This document shows positions 10,050 to 20,388 of a stretch of 64,000 bases of DNA, one piece after another (position 1 is the first letter of the stretch; each line of letters starts with the position of its first letter). The DNA is taken from contig CM046443.1 in the NCBI GenBank assembly GCA_025506515.1, positions 26,214,945 through 26,278,944 on the forward strand, given 5' to 3'. Source of the DNA: Flaveria trinervia (taxonomy: Eukaryota > Streptophyta > Magnoliopsida > Asterales > Asteraceae). Made by a program: the position numbers and the translations under genes. The notes below the pieces were generated by a model, which had not been told where the DNA came from, ran no database searches, and worked only from the letters and a program-made list of their open reading frames with translations.

Positions 10050-10214
10050 GTAATGCTTAGTTTTATTGTTATCTAAAATCTTTTGTATTTGGATCATGTA
10101 TAAAAGTAATGAAATGCATGTTTATATGTAATATAAATAGTTATGACTTGATTATTATGGTTATGTCTTGATTAATAACTAATGATTGATGTATTACATG
10201 TTTAAATCAAGCAG
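10050..10214 (+). other. putative 165-bp intron inside the env-like ORF (A1)
   Basis: GT at 10050-10051 (AAGA|GTAATG) and AG at 10213-10214 (AAGCAG|ATCC) flank an AT-rich segment with stops. Joining the flanks keeps one open frame across a phase-1 junction. A2 has the same structure, 170 bp at 44695-44864, and its frame also stays open across the join. Confidence 0.6.
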
Positions 10215-11409
10215 ATCCAAATTATCAAAGGGATGAACACGATATTGCTCCCCTCCAACAGATCAAGGCTCAACTAACCATGATTCTTGATCTGCAAGGG
10301 ATTGTTAGAAGATCAATGAGTTACACCCCTGAAGAAGGGGAAATAATTCATGATCTTACTGATGAGCAACTAGCAGAAATGTTCAAGCTCAATCTCGATG
10401 AGATTGTAAAAGACGCTCCAACTGTTGAAGGAGACAGTGACGACAACCTGAAAGACATTGATGAGATAGAGATCGAGGATGTCACGGTAGACCACTATCC
10501 AGAGTATGCTGACAAAGAGGGAAATGTGGTCCCCAATCTGGGTGATTCCCTAGTTAGTGATACATTTGATATATTGGATCAGATGGAGCAAGAGACTGAG
10601 AAGGTTGAAGAACAAGCCCAAGCCTTAAACGCCGATGTTGATATCAGAATGGCTGAATGGGCTGCATGTTTTGAGGAGATCCGAGCACAACGCTCTGCTC
10701 CTAAACCAAATGTCTACACCAAGCTTTACAAAGTGAAGAAACATCACAAGGTGTCAGGCAAGATTATCGCATGGGCTCATTTTGATGATCTTAATGTATA
10801 CGCGGTAAAGAGAGAGATGGGTATCGAGTACTTTAGATTCCCGCATGATCTAAAGTCTCTACCTGGTTTGAGCTCAACCAGCTAGCTAAACTGAAGCTGT
10901 TATATGCTGGCCTGAAGAAAATGTCAGGCTGATTTGAGGTTGCCTTAAAGAAAGAGTACCACACCAGGTGGGTCAACTTCAAACCTCAACAACCTACAAG
11001 GTATATTAGACATTCTGAAGTTGATCCTATAACTGGTAAGGCCAAGATAGTGTTGAAGTGGAATCCCCCAAGAACAATGTCAATGATCCCTCTTAGGGAA
11101 ATGCCACAGGACTTCACTCCACACTTTAAGTGGTGGTAATATGATTGGAGAACAGGGGAGGCGGTCATAGTTCTGAAAAAAGCGGGCAGAATGGATACTG
11201 TCAGGGTATTTGACCCAATATGGGTTACAAACTTGTCAGCTATAGATGTCTACACACTATACAAGTGGCCAACACGTAGGATATTGTACAAGCCCTCCAA
11301 TTCCAAAATGTGATACGGCTCTGCTTTGCATTTGAAATACATGCAGGAGTCACAAGAGAGGAGAAGTACAAGAAGTATGAGGAGGTTATGAAGAAGGTAA
11401 GACAATAGA
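10215..11409 (+). pseudogene. env-like extra ORF of copia A1, C-terminal part
   Basis: Open from about 10215 to 10885, then broken. It begins with a Gln/Leu-rich stretch and an acidic region (DLKDIDEIEIEDV type). A conserved segment follows, rich in basic and aromatic residues (VYTKLYKVKKHHKVSGKI, then IEYFRFPHDLKSLPG). The A2 copy is open through 46050 and shows what follows: WYYDCRTGEAVIVLNKAGK and similar. A1 has stops near 10883, 10932 and 11138. No known domain is recognised. Conservation between copies shows it was once under selection. Confidence 0.65.
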
Positions 11410-11420
11410 TGAATCTAGGT

Positions 11421-11433
11421 CCACGGGGGACTT
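11421..11433 (+). promoter_or_regulatory. polypurine tract of copia A1
   Basis: CCACGGGGGACTT directly precedes the LTR start TGTTGATACATG. It is the plus-strand primer site by position. Confidence 0.7.
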
Positions 11434-12171
11434 TGTTGATACATGTATACCTTGATTCTGATCTTAATGTAATATGTCTATGTTGTCTTACACTTATGTA
11501 ATAGTTGGGTACTTAATGAAATACAAATGTTTGGTTGTGTTTATAATGTTTAATATTTCATTAATCAGTTGTTTAACGCAAATTGACTTGATTATATACG
11601 TTTGTGATTGTTTGAATTGATATGCATAATGTTATAATAATGAATACATTCAAACTTGGTGAAGTGAAGTTCTCATGCGTCCGACTGGACCATGCGCCCC
11701 AATAGTGGTCATGCGTCCGAATGGCCATGCGACTGAGTGTCCATGCGCCTAAATAGTCCATTCACCTAAACAACTTCATGCGACTGACTCAGTCGCACGA
11801 CTGAACACTCAGTCATGCGAATGGATCAACCGCATGGCTCAATCGCACGAATGAACCATGCTAATGGTTTAGTCACCCGAATGAGCAAACATAACCTATA
11901 AATACCACCTAATTCGTGGAAAAACAAAAGCATTCAATCCACTTCAACTCCAGACATACCCTAGCCGTCCAGAAGCCTCTAATTTCGTACTCCAAGTTCA
12001 TAGAATGTTGTAGATCGATTCCTAATCGATTCTTGATGCTAGTTTCAATACAATATTGTTACTACGTGCGTTCTCACTGATTGGATCGTGAATCAAATAG
12101 GATTCTGCACTATTTGTTTTGGTTTAACACGTTAATCAGTTGGTGTTTCGTTCAAATACCAGATCCCAACA
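11434..12171 (+). mobile_element. 3' LTR of copia A1, 738 bp
   Basis: It begins TGTTGATACATG and ends CAGATCCCAACA, the TG...CA ends expected of an LTR. The A2 LTRs share both ends. A dyad-motif array occupies 11675-11885, including TCAGTCGCACGACTGA at 11789-11804. It is followed at once by the TATA box CTATAAATA at 11896-11904 and a putative transcription start about 30 bases on. The 738-bp length equals the A2 5' LTR minus its private 50-bp duplication, so 738 bp is the family length. Confidence 0.93.
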
Positions 12172-12846
12172 AGAGAGAAGAGAATTTTGTGGTTAACGTG
12201 TGAATGTAATTGGAACACGAAAGAGAGAAGAGAAGATGTCAGCAGTCGGTGCTGATTTTGTGGGGTAGTCAGGAGCATCTGACTACTTATGGGCCAATCA
12301 AGTTATATTTATCCGCACAGAGAGGATTCTCATTATTAGGGGGAATCCATGTATAGAGAAATTGAAGATGCAATCAGAAAGTGATGATGTGAGCAGCTTT
12401 CTGATGATGAATCTACGTGCATGCTGATTTATTTGATATTGTCAGCTGTGGATTGGAACCTTCAACCTTTTACCCAATACACCGTGTGAAGACGCCAGGA
12501 GAGCACAATGTCTATATATTGGGATATGCTGAATGTGAGGGGGAATTTCTGCAGGTGGTGATGTTAATCAGGTAGCCTGTGTGAAGATTGAAGCAATGGA
12601 AAACTGTTCATGTCATTATCTGGAAAAGTCAGTAATATGGGGAATCTTGCTACGATGATGGTGTTCTACAAAGTAAACGAAAGCTATTGTGCCTAAATTC
12701 ATTTTCAGGGATGTGTATAACCTGACGGATCGACAACGTTGGCTAATATGGTTTTCGTTTGATTCTATTGGCAACCAAAGCAAAGATTGACTGAAGATTG
12801 TAAGAGGTGTTATCTACTATTCGCAAGCAACGTCCAAGGGGGAATT
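12172..12846 (+). other. unassigned stretch, probably internal 3' tail of Copia-X
   Basis: No reading frame or motif recognised. It ends in a polypurine tract (CAAGGGGGAAT) at the start of the Copia-X LTR, so it is probably that element's internal 3' region, into which A1 inserted. GGGGGAAT tracts occur three times (near 12340, 12540 and 12840). Confidence 0.4.
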
Positions 12847-13451
12847 TGTTGGAGCATATATAGTGTGTCCGTCGCTTGTCGAATAGTCTAGGCTTAATGT
12901 ATTATACCTAATATGTTGTAAACACATGAAACTGGGTCATTCGCAGGACATATGCGAATGAGACTCAGTCGTACGACTGAGCCATGCTAATGGACTAGTC
13001 GTGCGACTGAGAGATGCGATTAGGACATTTGTAAGACTGAACCATAAGTATGGTCCAGTCGTACGATTGAACCATACGTATGGTCCAGTCGTACGATTGA
13101 ACCATACGTATGGTCCAGTCGTACGATTGAACCATACGCATGGTCCAGTCGTACGATTGAACCATACGCATCCAATCGCACGAATGGGCCCAGTTGCATC
13201 TAATATGGGTCGAGGCCTATATATACCAGTTTCAATGTGTAGAGAGGGGTAAGGGTTTTGAGAGGAAGTCTGCCTAGAGCCTGGGGCTGCCGGATGAGAG
13301 GGGAGATCATGCTCGATCTTCCCCTTGCCAAGAGTCTTGATTCTTATGTTGCAACGAGCTTGTAATCGTTAGGTTTTATCAATGAAACCATTCAATTATA
13401 GTTCGTATTATTGTTGACTTTTGGTTTGTGCTGTTGTTTATCCTTCCATCA
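12847..13451 (+). mobile_element. 3' LTR of a second copia element (Copia-X)
   Basis: It starts TGTTGGAGCATATATAG just after a polypurine tract. The end near 13451 (CTTCCATCA) is a guess from the TG...CA rule. It contains a dyad array of the A type (TCAGTCGTACGACTGA at 12965-12980), a 30-bp minisatellite and a TATA box TATATATA at 13218-13225. The order, dyads then TATA, is the same as in the A1 LTR although the rest of the sequence differs. Confidence 0.6.
13051..13170 (+). repeat. 30-bp minisatellite, four near-identical units
   Basis: Units start at 13051, 13081, 13111 and 13141. Each holds TGGTCCAGTCGTACGATTGA, that is one full dyad of the array motif. Units differ by at most one or two bases, so the array is recent or homogenised. 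A degenerate earlier unit precedes it. Confidence 0.92.
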
Positions 13452-14220
13452 AGAACATGCTCGGATGTTTATTGATCCAAGCCGACTTCACAGTGATCGT
13501 CATACAAAGTTGAAAAATTGTATGATTAACTTTCATTCGCGAAACCAGTCTTCATTATAAATCCATGGCTAATGAACTAGAAATGGTTATTAGAAATCAT
13601 ATCACTTTAACTTTCTGATCATTTGCGGGTTCCCTTTTATTGTTTGGAAACTTCAATAATTGTTACAGTTTTCTAACATTAATGGTATGTTAGGAAGGAA
13701 CCTGATCAACTCTCTTTTTGACATTAAGTTATGTTTTCAGAAATCGTATGTCAAATAGGTCACAAAAGATTTACCTACATTACTAGGGCTTTGATCTGAG
13801 CAGTAAAACTCAGCCTGACAGGATCATGTCACTACGGCGGCAGGATAGACAAGAAATCGCGCCAGCTCATCTTTATAAACATTAACATAATTACATTAAT
13901 CCATATCTTTAAATCACACCACTAATTCATCACAGTTACATAAGTGGAATCTAATTAGGATGATAACTTTTATTCCCTAGTTTTAAATCCAAACACTTCA
14001 AGTCTTAGTTTACTTTCTTTCTATTATTGTTTATTTTAAATCCTAAAAATCTTTCTATACAATTATCATTTTCTTTAACAAAAACCAAATCTGATAGTCA
14101 AACCTCAAGTTTGTTGAGTAGGCTAGGTGTGTCCACGGATTGATACTCGGTTCTTACCAAAACTAAATCTATGCAATAAATCTATATCAAAATATATACT
14201 ATCCACACCCATCAAGTTTT
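13452..14220 (+). other. unassigned stretch ending in an Athila-type LTR terminus
   Basis: The last bases (CCACACCCATCAAG) abut the primer-binding site, as expected for a 5' LTR end. I could not align the stretch in direct orientation with the 3' LTR at 23436. A segment at 13913-13967 instead matches 24126-24180 in inverted orientation at about 80%. The 5' LTR is therefore probably rearranged or partly replaced. Confidence 0.35.
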
Positions 14221-14238
14221 TGGTGTCGTTGCCGGGGA
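14221..14238 (+). promoter_or_regulatory. Athila-type primer-binding site
   Basis: TGGTGTCGTTGCCGGGGA differs at two positions from the TGGCGCCGTTGCCGGGGA site that Athila/Tat gypsy elements use to pair with the 3' end of an Asp tRNA. It primes minus-strand synthesis. Confidence 0.85.
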
Positions 14239-14411
14239 CACACGGTAGTTTGAAAGACAAACTAAATTTTTGACTATCTTGTATATAACTTGTTAATATA
14301 TTTTTGTTTAAACTTCATTTTTATTTTTAGGTAGTTTTCCCTAGTTAGTTTAGTTACTTTTGACTGATTCATTTTAAGCCTTAGTTAGTTTATGCTTTAT
14401 TAAGTTAGTGT

Positions 14412-15720
14412 ATGTCCGACTCGTCTAGTTCTGAACTTGTTCTGCCTCTTCCGGAACCCGAACAACTTTTCCGTCAAAGATTGTGAAAAAGATCACAACA
14501 AACTGCACTAGTCATTGAAGAAGCGTTTTGAAGATACACCATCCGAAGAAGACATGGGTAACCAAGATAAGGAATGATGATGATACACTATGCCACACTG
14601 TCAATAGATGGTTATGAGTCTAGTGTTGTCCAACCAGCAATAACTGCCAACAATTTTGAGAATAAGTCTAGTATTATCCAACTTGTAGAAAACTCTGTTC
14701 AATTCCATGGGTTACAGGCGAAGATCCTAATGCTCACATATCATGATTCCTTCGTATCTGTGCAACCTTCAAAATCAATAACTGTTCAAACGACACCATT
14801 TGACTAAGACTTTTTCCATTTTCACTTCGAGGCCGAGCCATCGATTGGCTTGATTCACTTCCCCCTCGTTCCATCACCACATGGGCGGAAATGGCTAAAC
14901 AATTCCTTTTGAAATACTTTCCACCCGATCACACTACCAAACTAAGAAGCAGCATCACAAGTTTTCTTCGCCAGGACGACGATGAATCATTACACGCAGC
15001 ATTCAGAGATGCCCACATCACGGACTTGATCTGTGGCTGCAATGTCAAACCTTTTACGATGCAATCAGCGGAGCCCACAAGCAAGCGGTAGACCAAAGTG
15101 CGGGAGGAGATTTTGGAAGTGTCACGCTAACAGAAGCATACCAAGCCTTAGAAAGAGCAGCTAAAAAGAGCTTTGCTTACAATCCCTTAAGAACCAACCT
15201 AGTTCTAAAGGTATTCATCAAGTAGATTCTGAAACCCTAATTGCAGCCCAATTAGAAGCTCTAACCAAAAAGTTCGAACAATTGCAAAGCGAGCTAAGAA
15301 AAACTCCAACACGATGCAACACATGTGGAAATTCACACAAGACCAACGAATGCCCACAAGGCATTATGATGGTTGAAGATGTTGACTACGTAGGAGGCCC
15401 AAACAACTCATACAACAACAACCCAAATTGGAGAAGCAACTCAATTACAAAGATGCTGGTAGTAACCAACAATCATCTAGATTCAACTGAAGGCCACCTT
15501 ACCACAATAGAAATCACCATACCAAGGTCCAAGCAGTAGTAACCAAGACCGTGGAGCATCATCAATGGAAGACTTATTGCAGCAGTTGTTGTTAACCACA
15601 CAAGCCACAATGAGTACATCCGGAATCTGATTGAAGAAATGAGAAGAGGTTCCAAAGAAATGAAGGTGACATCAAAAGCAATAAAGCATCATTGCAAACC
15701 ATAGAACACAAAGTAGGTCA
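14412..15720 (+). pseudogene. gag: Athila-type gag, broken
   Basis: ATG at 14412 begins a Ser/Glu/Pro-rich leader (MSDSSSSELVLPLPEPEQ), as in other Athila gag proteins. A TGA near 14484 and a frameshift near 14525 interrupt it. The capsid core lies in three frames: 14574-14807, about 14815-15090 (WAEMAKQFLLKYFPP, SSITSFLRQDDDESLHAA) and 15030-15230 (SGAHKQAVDQSAGGDF, YQALERAAKKSF). A short zinc knuckle, CNTCGNSHKTNEC, lies at about 15316-15354. It would form the capsid. Confidence 0.82.
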
Positions 15721-16980
15721 AATAGCACAACAGCTATCTGAAAGACCTCAAGGAGCTTTGCCCAGCAACACTATAACAAACCTAATGCTCAAGTCAAAGC
15801 CATCACCACCAGGAGTGGCAAAACCACTCAAGGTGATGCACCCGCATTACAACCCATCCTTGAAGAGGTAGAAACTGAAACTCCAAGTAATGTGAGTGAT
15901 AAGCAAAAGCAACCTGTTGTTATTGAAGAACCAGCCAAGAAATACGTTCCACCACCACCTTATGTTCCACCACCTCCATATCCAGGACGTTTGAGACAAC
16001 AAAGAATGGAGGCACAATATGGCAACTTCCTTGGGTTGTTCAAGCAACTCCACATCAATCTGCCCTTGGTGGAGGCCTTAGCACAAATGCCAAACTACGC
16101 TAAGTTTCTAAAAGGTGTCTTGTCAAACAAAAAGAAACTGGAAGAGTTATCACACGTAGTTTTAAATGAGGAATGCTCTACAGTTCTTCAAAACAAACTA
16201 CCTCAAAAGATGACTGATCCAGGAAGTTTCACCATACCTTGCCTAATAGGAAATCTTTCTGTCAGTAACACGTTAGCTGATTTAGGTGCAAGCATTAACC
16301 TTATGCCTTATGCGGTTTTCAAAAATTAAACCTAGGTGAACCTAGACTTACCCGTATGAGCATCTAGTTAGCTGACCGTTCTATCAAATATCCGAGGGGC
16401 ATCATTGAAAATCTCTTAGTTAAAATTGACAAATTCATATTTCTCGTTGATTTTATGATCCTTGACATGGATGAAGACAAAAAGGTTCCACTTATCCTAG
16501 GTCGACCTTTCTTAGCGACTGTTCGAGCCTTTATTGATGTATGCACAAGCAAACTCACGCTCAGAGTAGACGAGGAGGAAGTAACTTTTGATATAGGCCA
16601 ATCCATGAAACACCCTCAACATCATGATGACTCGCTCTATTACGTTGATGCTTGCAATTCGATGATAAGATGTTATTTGGAGAAAACTCTTCAAAATGAA
16701 GCTTGCAACACTCAACTAATAGAAGTCCAAATCACCAAACCCGTTTGTGAGAACCAAATCATTGAAGAACTTGAAGTTGATGAAACATCACTTCATCAAG
16801 AAGCATTTGAGATCATTGAGAAAGACCTAGAACCAAAAGCCAAATTGTCTATAGAAGACCTTCCAGTTTTAGAGCTCAAAGAACTTCCATCTCATCTCGA
16901 ATACGCTTTTCTTGAAAACACAACTCAACTTCCTGTCATAATCTCATCCGCCTTATCAATTGATGAGAAGAACAAGTTGC
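15721..16980 (+). pseudogene. pol: Athila-type aspartic protease region, broken
   Basis: A proline-rich linker (PPPPYVPPPPYPG, near 15948) precedes the protease. The catalytic motif is DLGAS at about 16279-16293, followed by INLMPYAVF. After a stop at 16327 and a frame change, the flap and C-terminal part (DMDEDKKVPLILGRPFLATVRAFIDV, about 16463-16540, cited here only as a landmark) is open from 16455 to 17165. That frame runs on toward RT through an acidic linker. It would process Gag-Pol. Confidence 0.82.
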
Positions 16981-17700
16981 TCAATGTACTCAAGGCACAC
17001 AAACGAGCAATTGCATGGAAAATCATGGACATCAAGGGAATCAATCCATCCTTTTGCACTCATAAAATATTGATGGAAGAGAACTTCAAATCCGTCATTC
17101 AACCTCAAAGACATTTAAACCCGAGCATGCAAGAGGTGGTGAGAAAGAAGCAATCAAACTGCTAGATGTCGGTTGGATTTACCCTATTTCTGATTCACCT
17201 TGGGTCAGTCCCGTCCAAGTTGTTCCAAGAAAGGAGGAATGACTGTTGTAACTAACGAGAAGAATGAGCTTATTCCCACTCGTACGGTTACCGGATGGAG
17301 AGTTTGCATAGACTATCGCAAACTCAATGACGCCACAAGGAAAGATCACTTCCCTCTTCCTTTCATTGACCAAATGCTTGATGATTATCTGGAAAAATGT
17401 TTTATTGTTTCCTGGATGGTTTCTCAGGATATTTTCAAATCCCTATTGCTCCTGAAGATCAAGAGAAGATGACATTCACCTGTCCATATGGCATATTTGC
17501 TTATCGGTGAATGCCCTTTGGATTGTGTAATGCTCCTGCTACATTTCAAAGACGCATGGTAGCAATTTTTCATGACATGATTGAACACTCAATGGAAGTT
17601 TTCATGGATGATTTCTCCATCTTTGGAACTCATTTGAGCAATGTCTTGAAAATATGGAAAAGATGTTGGTTAGATGTGAAGATTCTAACCTTGTTTTAAA
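16981..17700 (+). pseudogene. pol: Athila-type reverse transcriptase, broken
   Basis: Landmarks are HKRAIAWKIMDIKGI (about 17000), WVSPVQVV (about 17200), GWRVCIDYRKLNDATRKDHF (about 17293-17350), MPFGLCNAPATFQRRM (17511) and the active site FMDDFSIFG (about 17604-17630). The two active-site aspartates are kept. Frames change near 17165, 17220, 17400 and 17500, and the fingers/palm region contains a stop after KIKRR near 17470. Not functional. Confidence 0.86.
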
Positions 17701-18592
17701 CTGGGAAAAGTGCCACTTCATGGTTACGGAAGGAATAGTGTTAGGACACAAAATCTCTCGAGTAGGGCTTGAAGTCAATCAAGCCAAAGTCGACACTATT
17801 TCTAAACTTCCACACCCCATAACCGTGAAAGATATCAGAAGTTTCCTAGGTCATGTAGGATTCTACCGTCGTTTCATCAAAGATTTCTCAAAAATCGCTC
17901 GACGAGTGACTCAACTTCTCGAGAAAGACACTCAATTCGTATTTTCTGACGAATGCATTAATGTATTCAAATTGCTTAAAGAGAGGCTGGTAACCTCTCC
18001 AATCATGGTTTCCCCAGATTGGACGCTACCATTTGAACTCATGTGCGACGCAAGCGATTTCGCGGTAGGATCCGTATTAGGACAAAGGAAAGACAAGCAA
18101 TTCCACCCATTTCTTTATGCGAGCAAAACCCTAAATGACGCACAAGACAACTACACCACCACCAAATAAGAACTTCTTGCGGTAGTTTTCGCATTTGACA
18201 AGTTCCGCTCATATCTCATCCTTTCGAAAACAATTGTTTACACCGATCATGAAGCCCTTCGTTATTTGTTCAACAAACAAGATGAAAAGCCGAGATTGAT
18301 TCGTTGGATCCTTCTGCTTCAAGAATTTAACATTGAAATTCATGATAAGAAGGGAGCAGAAAATCTAGCAGTTGATCATCTCTCGCGTCTTGAGGATTCA
18401 TGTCCTTCACAAACTGAGGAAGCCATAATAAACGACGACTTTCCTCACGAATTCCTTATGCACATTCAATCCTCAATCGATGAACATCCTTGGTTTGCTG
18501 ATTTTGCAAATTACTTAGCAAGCGGCATCTTTCTCAAAGGAATGACTTATCAGCAAAAGAAGAGATTCTTTACTGATATCAAACATTACTAG
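17654..18592 (+). pseudogene. pol: Athila-type RT connection and RNase H, nearly open
   Basis: GHKISRVGLEVNQAKVDTI and IRSFLGHVGFYRRFIKDFSKIA (about 17835-17900) form the RT thumb/connection. RNase H follows with CDASDFAVGSVLGQ (about 18046-18085), LYASKTLNDAQ, TDHEALRYLF (about 18243) and DHLSRLE (about 18375). A single TAA at 18167-18169, where CAA or GAA is expected before ELLAVVFAF, breaks an otherwise continuous frame to 18592. Confidence 0.86.
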
Positions 18593-19776
18593 TGGGAAGA
18601 CCCGTATCTATTCAGAATCGGTGCAGACCAACTCATTCGAAGATGCGTATATGGAAGAAAAGCAGAATAAATTCTAAGGGACTGTCATGAAGGACCCACC
18701 GGAGGACACCATGGAGCAACCTTAACAACTAAGAAAGTATTTGACTCTGGATTTTACTTGCCCACGATCTTCAAAGATGCTCACACCATGGTACGCACCT
18801 GTGATGCATGTCAAAGAGCAACCAATATCTCAACACGGGATGAGATGCCTTAGAAACCAGTTCATATATGCGAGATATTTTATGTATGGGGTATTGATTT
18901 CACGGGGCCATTCCCGTGTCATTTGGCAATCGTTACATCTTGGTAGTAGTTGATTATGTTTCAAAATAGGCTGAAGCTCAAGCCCTTCCTACTAATGATG
19001 CAAGAAACGTTGTCAAATTCCTTAAAAAACTATTTTCTTGTTTCGGTGCCCCCAAAGCTCTAATTAGTGACCGAGGAACTCATTTATGTAACAATTAGCT
19101 CGAACGAGCAATGGTGCATTATGGAGTTCACCATTGCTTTACAACTGCTTACCATCCACACACGAATGGGCAAGCTGAAGTCACTAACCGAGGCATCAAA
19201 CGAATCCTTGAGAAAACTGTAGGTCAAAATCACAAGGATTGGTCTATCAAGTTAGATGATGCATTATGGGCTTTTCAAACAGCCTATAAGACTCCCATTG
19301 GCACAACACCGTTTAAACTAGTTTATGGGAAGTCGTGTCATCTACCTGTGGAACTAGAGCACAAGGCTTTTTGGGCACTTAAAGCAACAAACCTAGACCA
19401 AGACCTTGCAGGAAAGAATCAATTCCTAGAGATCCACGAATTAGAGGAATTGAGAGAACAAGCGTACGAAAACGCTAGGGTTTACGAAGAAAAGACAAGG
19501 AAATTCCACGACGCTCAATTAAAGAACACAAAACAATTTTATGTGGGAGAACGTGTCTTATTGTATAACTCTCATTTACGTTTGTTTCCTGGAAAACTAA
19601 AGTCACTTTGGTCTGGACCTTATACGATCAAAAACGTGTTTCTGAATGATGCCATTGAAATTTATAACCACGAAGGTTTAAGTTTCAAAGTAAATGGTCA
19701 TTGTTTGAAACTGTATAACGATGGACCAACCAAAATTTCCTTGGAGGAATTACACCTCCGCCCCAACGAAAACTAA
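18593..19776 (+). pseudogene. pol: Athila-type integrase, N-terminal half broken, C-terminal half open
   Basis: Zinc-region remnants (H near 18710, TCDACQRAT near 18800) and core remnants (WGIDFTGPFP near 18890) are scattered over three frames with stops at 18590, 18668, 18850, 18955 and 19096. From 19111 an open frame of 221 residues covers the core's end (TAYHPHTNGQAEVTNRGIK, holding the catalytic Glu), TPFKLVYGKSCHLPVE and the C-terminal DNA-binding region (KSLWSGPYTI). The frame ends with TAA at 19774-19776, which is followed by a polypurine-like AAGTGTGGGGA. Confidence 0.86.
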
Positions 19777-20097
19777 GTGTGGGGAAAGGTCGTGCTCAAG
19801 ACCTGAAACTTAAACGCGACACCTGTACATAAAATTTTCTTGCTTTTTAGGATCCCACAAGCACAAGAACGGGGTCGTGCCTCATCAAGCACGCCCCCGT
19901 GTCTCTGACAAAATCTTTTCACGATCTTTGCTGACGACTCTGGAACGTTGCAGGTCGAATTTAAGACGAATTCTGACAAGCACGGGGCTGTGCCTAGCCA
20001 AGCACGCCCCCATGTTCACTTTCCACGACCTGTATATAAATACCACACTTTTTCCATTCTTTCATCACACTCACTTCTGTTCATAAACATCTGAAAA
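19777..20097 (+). promoter_or_regulatory. Athila post-integrase dyad array, TATA box and leader
   Basis: GC-rich dyads and half-dyads occur at 19869-19903 (ACGGGGTCGTGCC, AAGCACGCCCCCGTGTC) and 19979-20014 (AAGCACGGGGCTGTGCC, AAGCACGCCCCCATG). A strong TATA box, TATATAAATA, lies at 20033-20042. A short pyrimidine-rich leader leads to ATG 20098. The same dyad precedes the TATA box in the 3' LTR, so this looks like a second promoter for the downstream ORF. Promoter activity is inferred. Confidence 0.5.
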
Positions 20098-20388
20098 ATG
20101 AAAGAATCAAGTCACGGAAGTTCAAACTGGAATCCTGCGAAGAAACCACGTTCTGAAACACGAGAACCAACGACTCAACAATATTTCTTCAAGCTACATT
20201 AACTAATCAAAAAACTGACTGAAATGAACTTCACTGCATCCCAACGCTTAGCTGAACTTATCCAAAAAGTTCAACAGATGAGCGAGGAACTCATTTCCAT
20301 TAACCGGCAGCTTGCGGAATTAAGCAACCGCACCTCTCACTATCCCATCCTGAACCTTCCACACGAAATGTGTGGAGGTTTCTTTTAG
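20098..20388 (+). pseudogene. small basic/coiled-coil ORF after Athila integrase (one in-frame stop)
   Basis: ATG 20098 lies 55 bases after a TATA box. The frame runs 96 codons to TAG 20386-20388, interrupted once by TAA at 20200-20202. The first 34 residues are Ser/Lys/Arg/Thr-rich with a basic PAKKPRSE patch. The second half is a leucine-spaced helix (ELIQKVQQMSEELISINRQL) consistent with a coiled coil. No known family recognised. Its place matches where Athila elements carry their extra ORF, but this is far too short for a full envelope-like protein. It could be a remnant or an accessory factor. Confidence 0.5.
20354..20382 (+). repeat. hairpin over the end of the small ORF
   Basis: The stem CCACAC/GTGTGG has loop GAAAT and is extended by ACCT/AGGT around a one-base bulge. 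It overlaps the last codons of the 20098 ORF. A role in 3' end formation is possible but unsupported. Confidence 0.4.

Larger units (their letters stand above)
1..12171 (+). mobile_element. SIRE-type Ty1/copia retrotransposon A1 (left end outside window)
   Basis: Domain order is gag, protease, integrase, RT, RNase H, then a 2.5-kb non-coding stretch, an env-like extra ORF and the 3' LTR. Integrase before RT defines Ty1/copia. The RNase H and RT sequence, together with an extra ORF after pol, fits the SIRE/Maximus lineage (family knowledge). The 3' end is the LTR terminus at 12171. The 5' LTR and gag start lie outside the window. A close relative (A2) lies at 30728-47333 and was used to recognise breaks. 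A1 is dead: every reading frame is interrupted. Whole-element length judged from A2 would be about 14 kb, large for a copia element. Confidence 0.9.
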
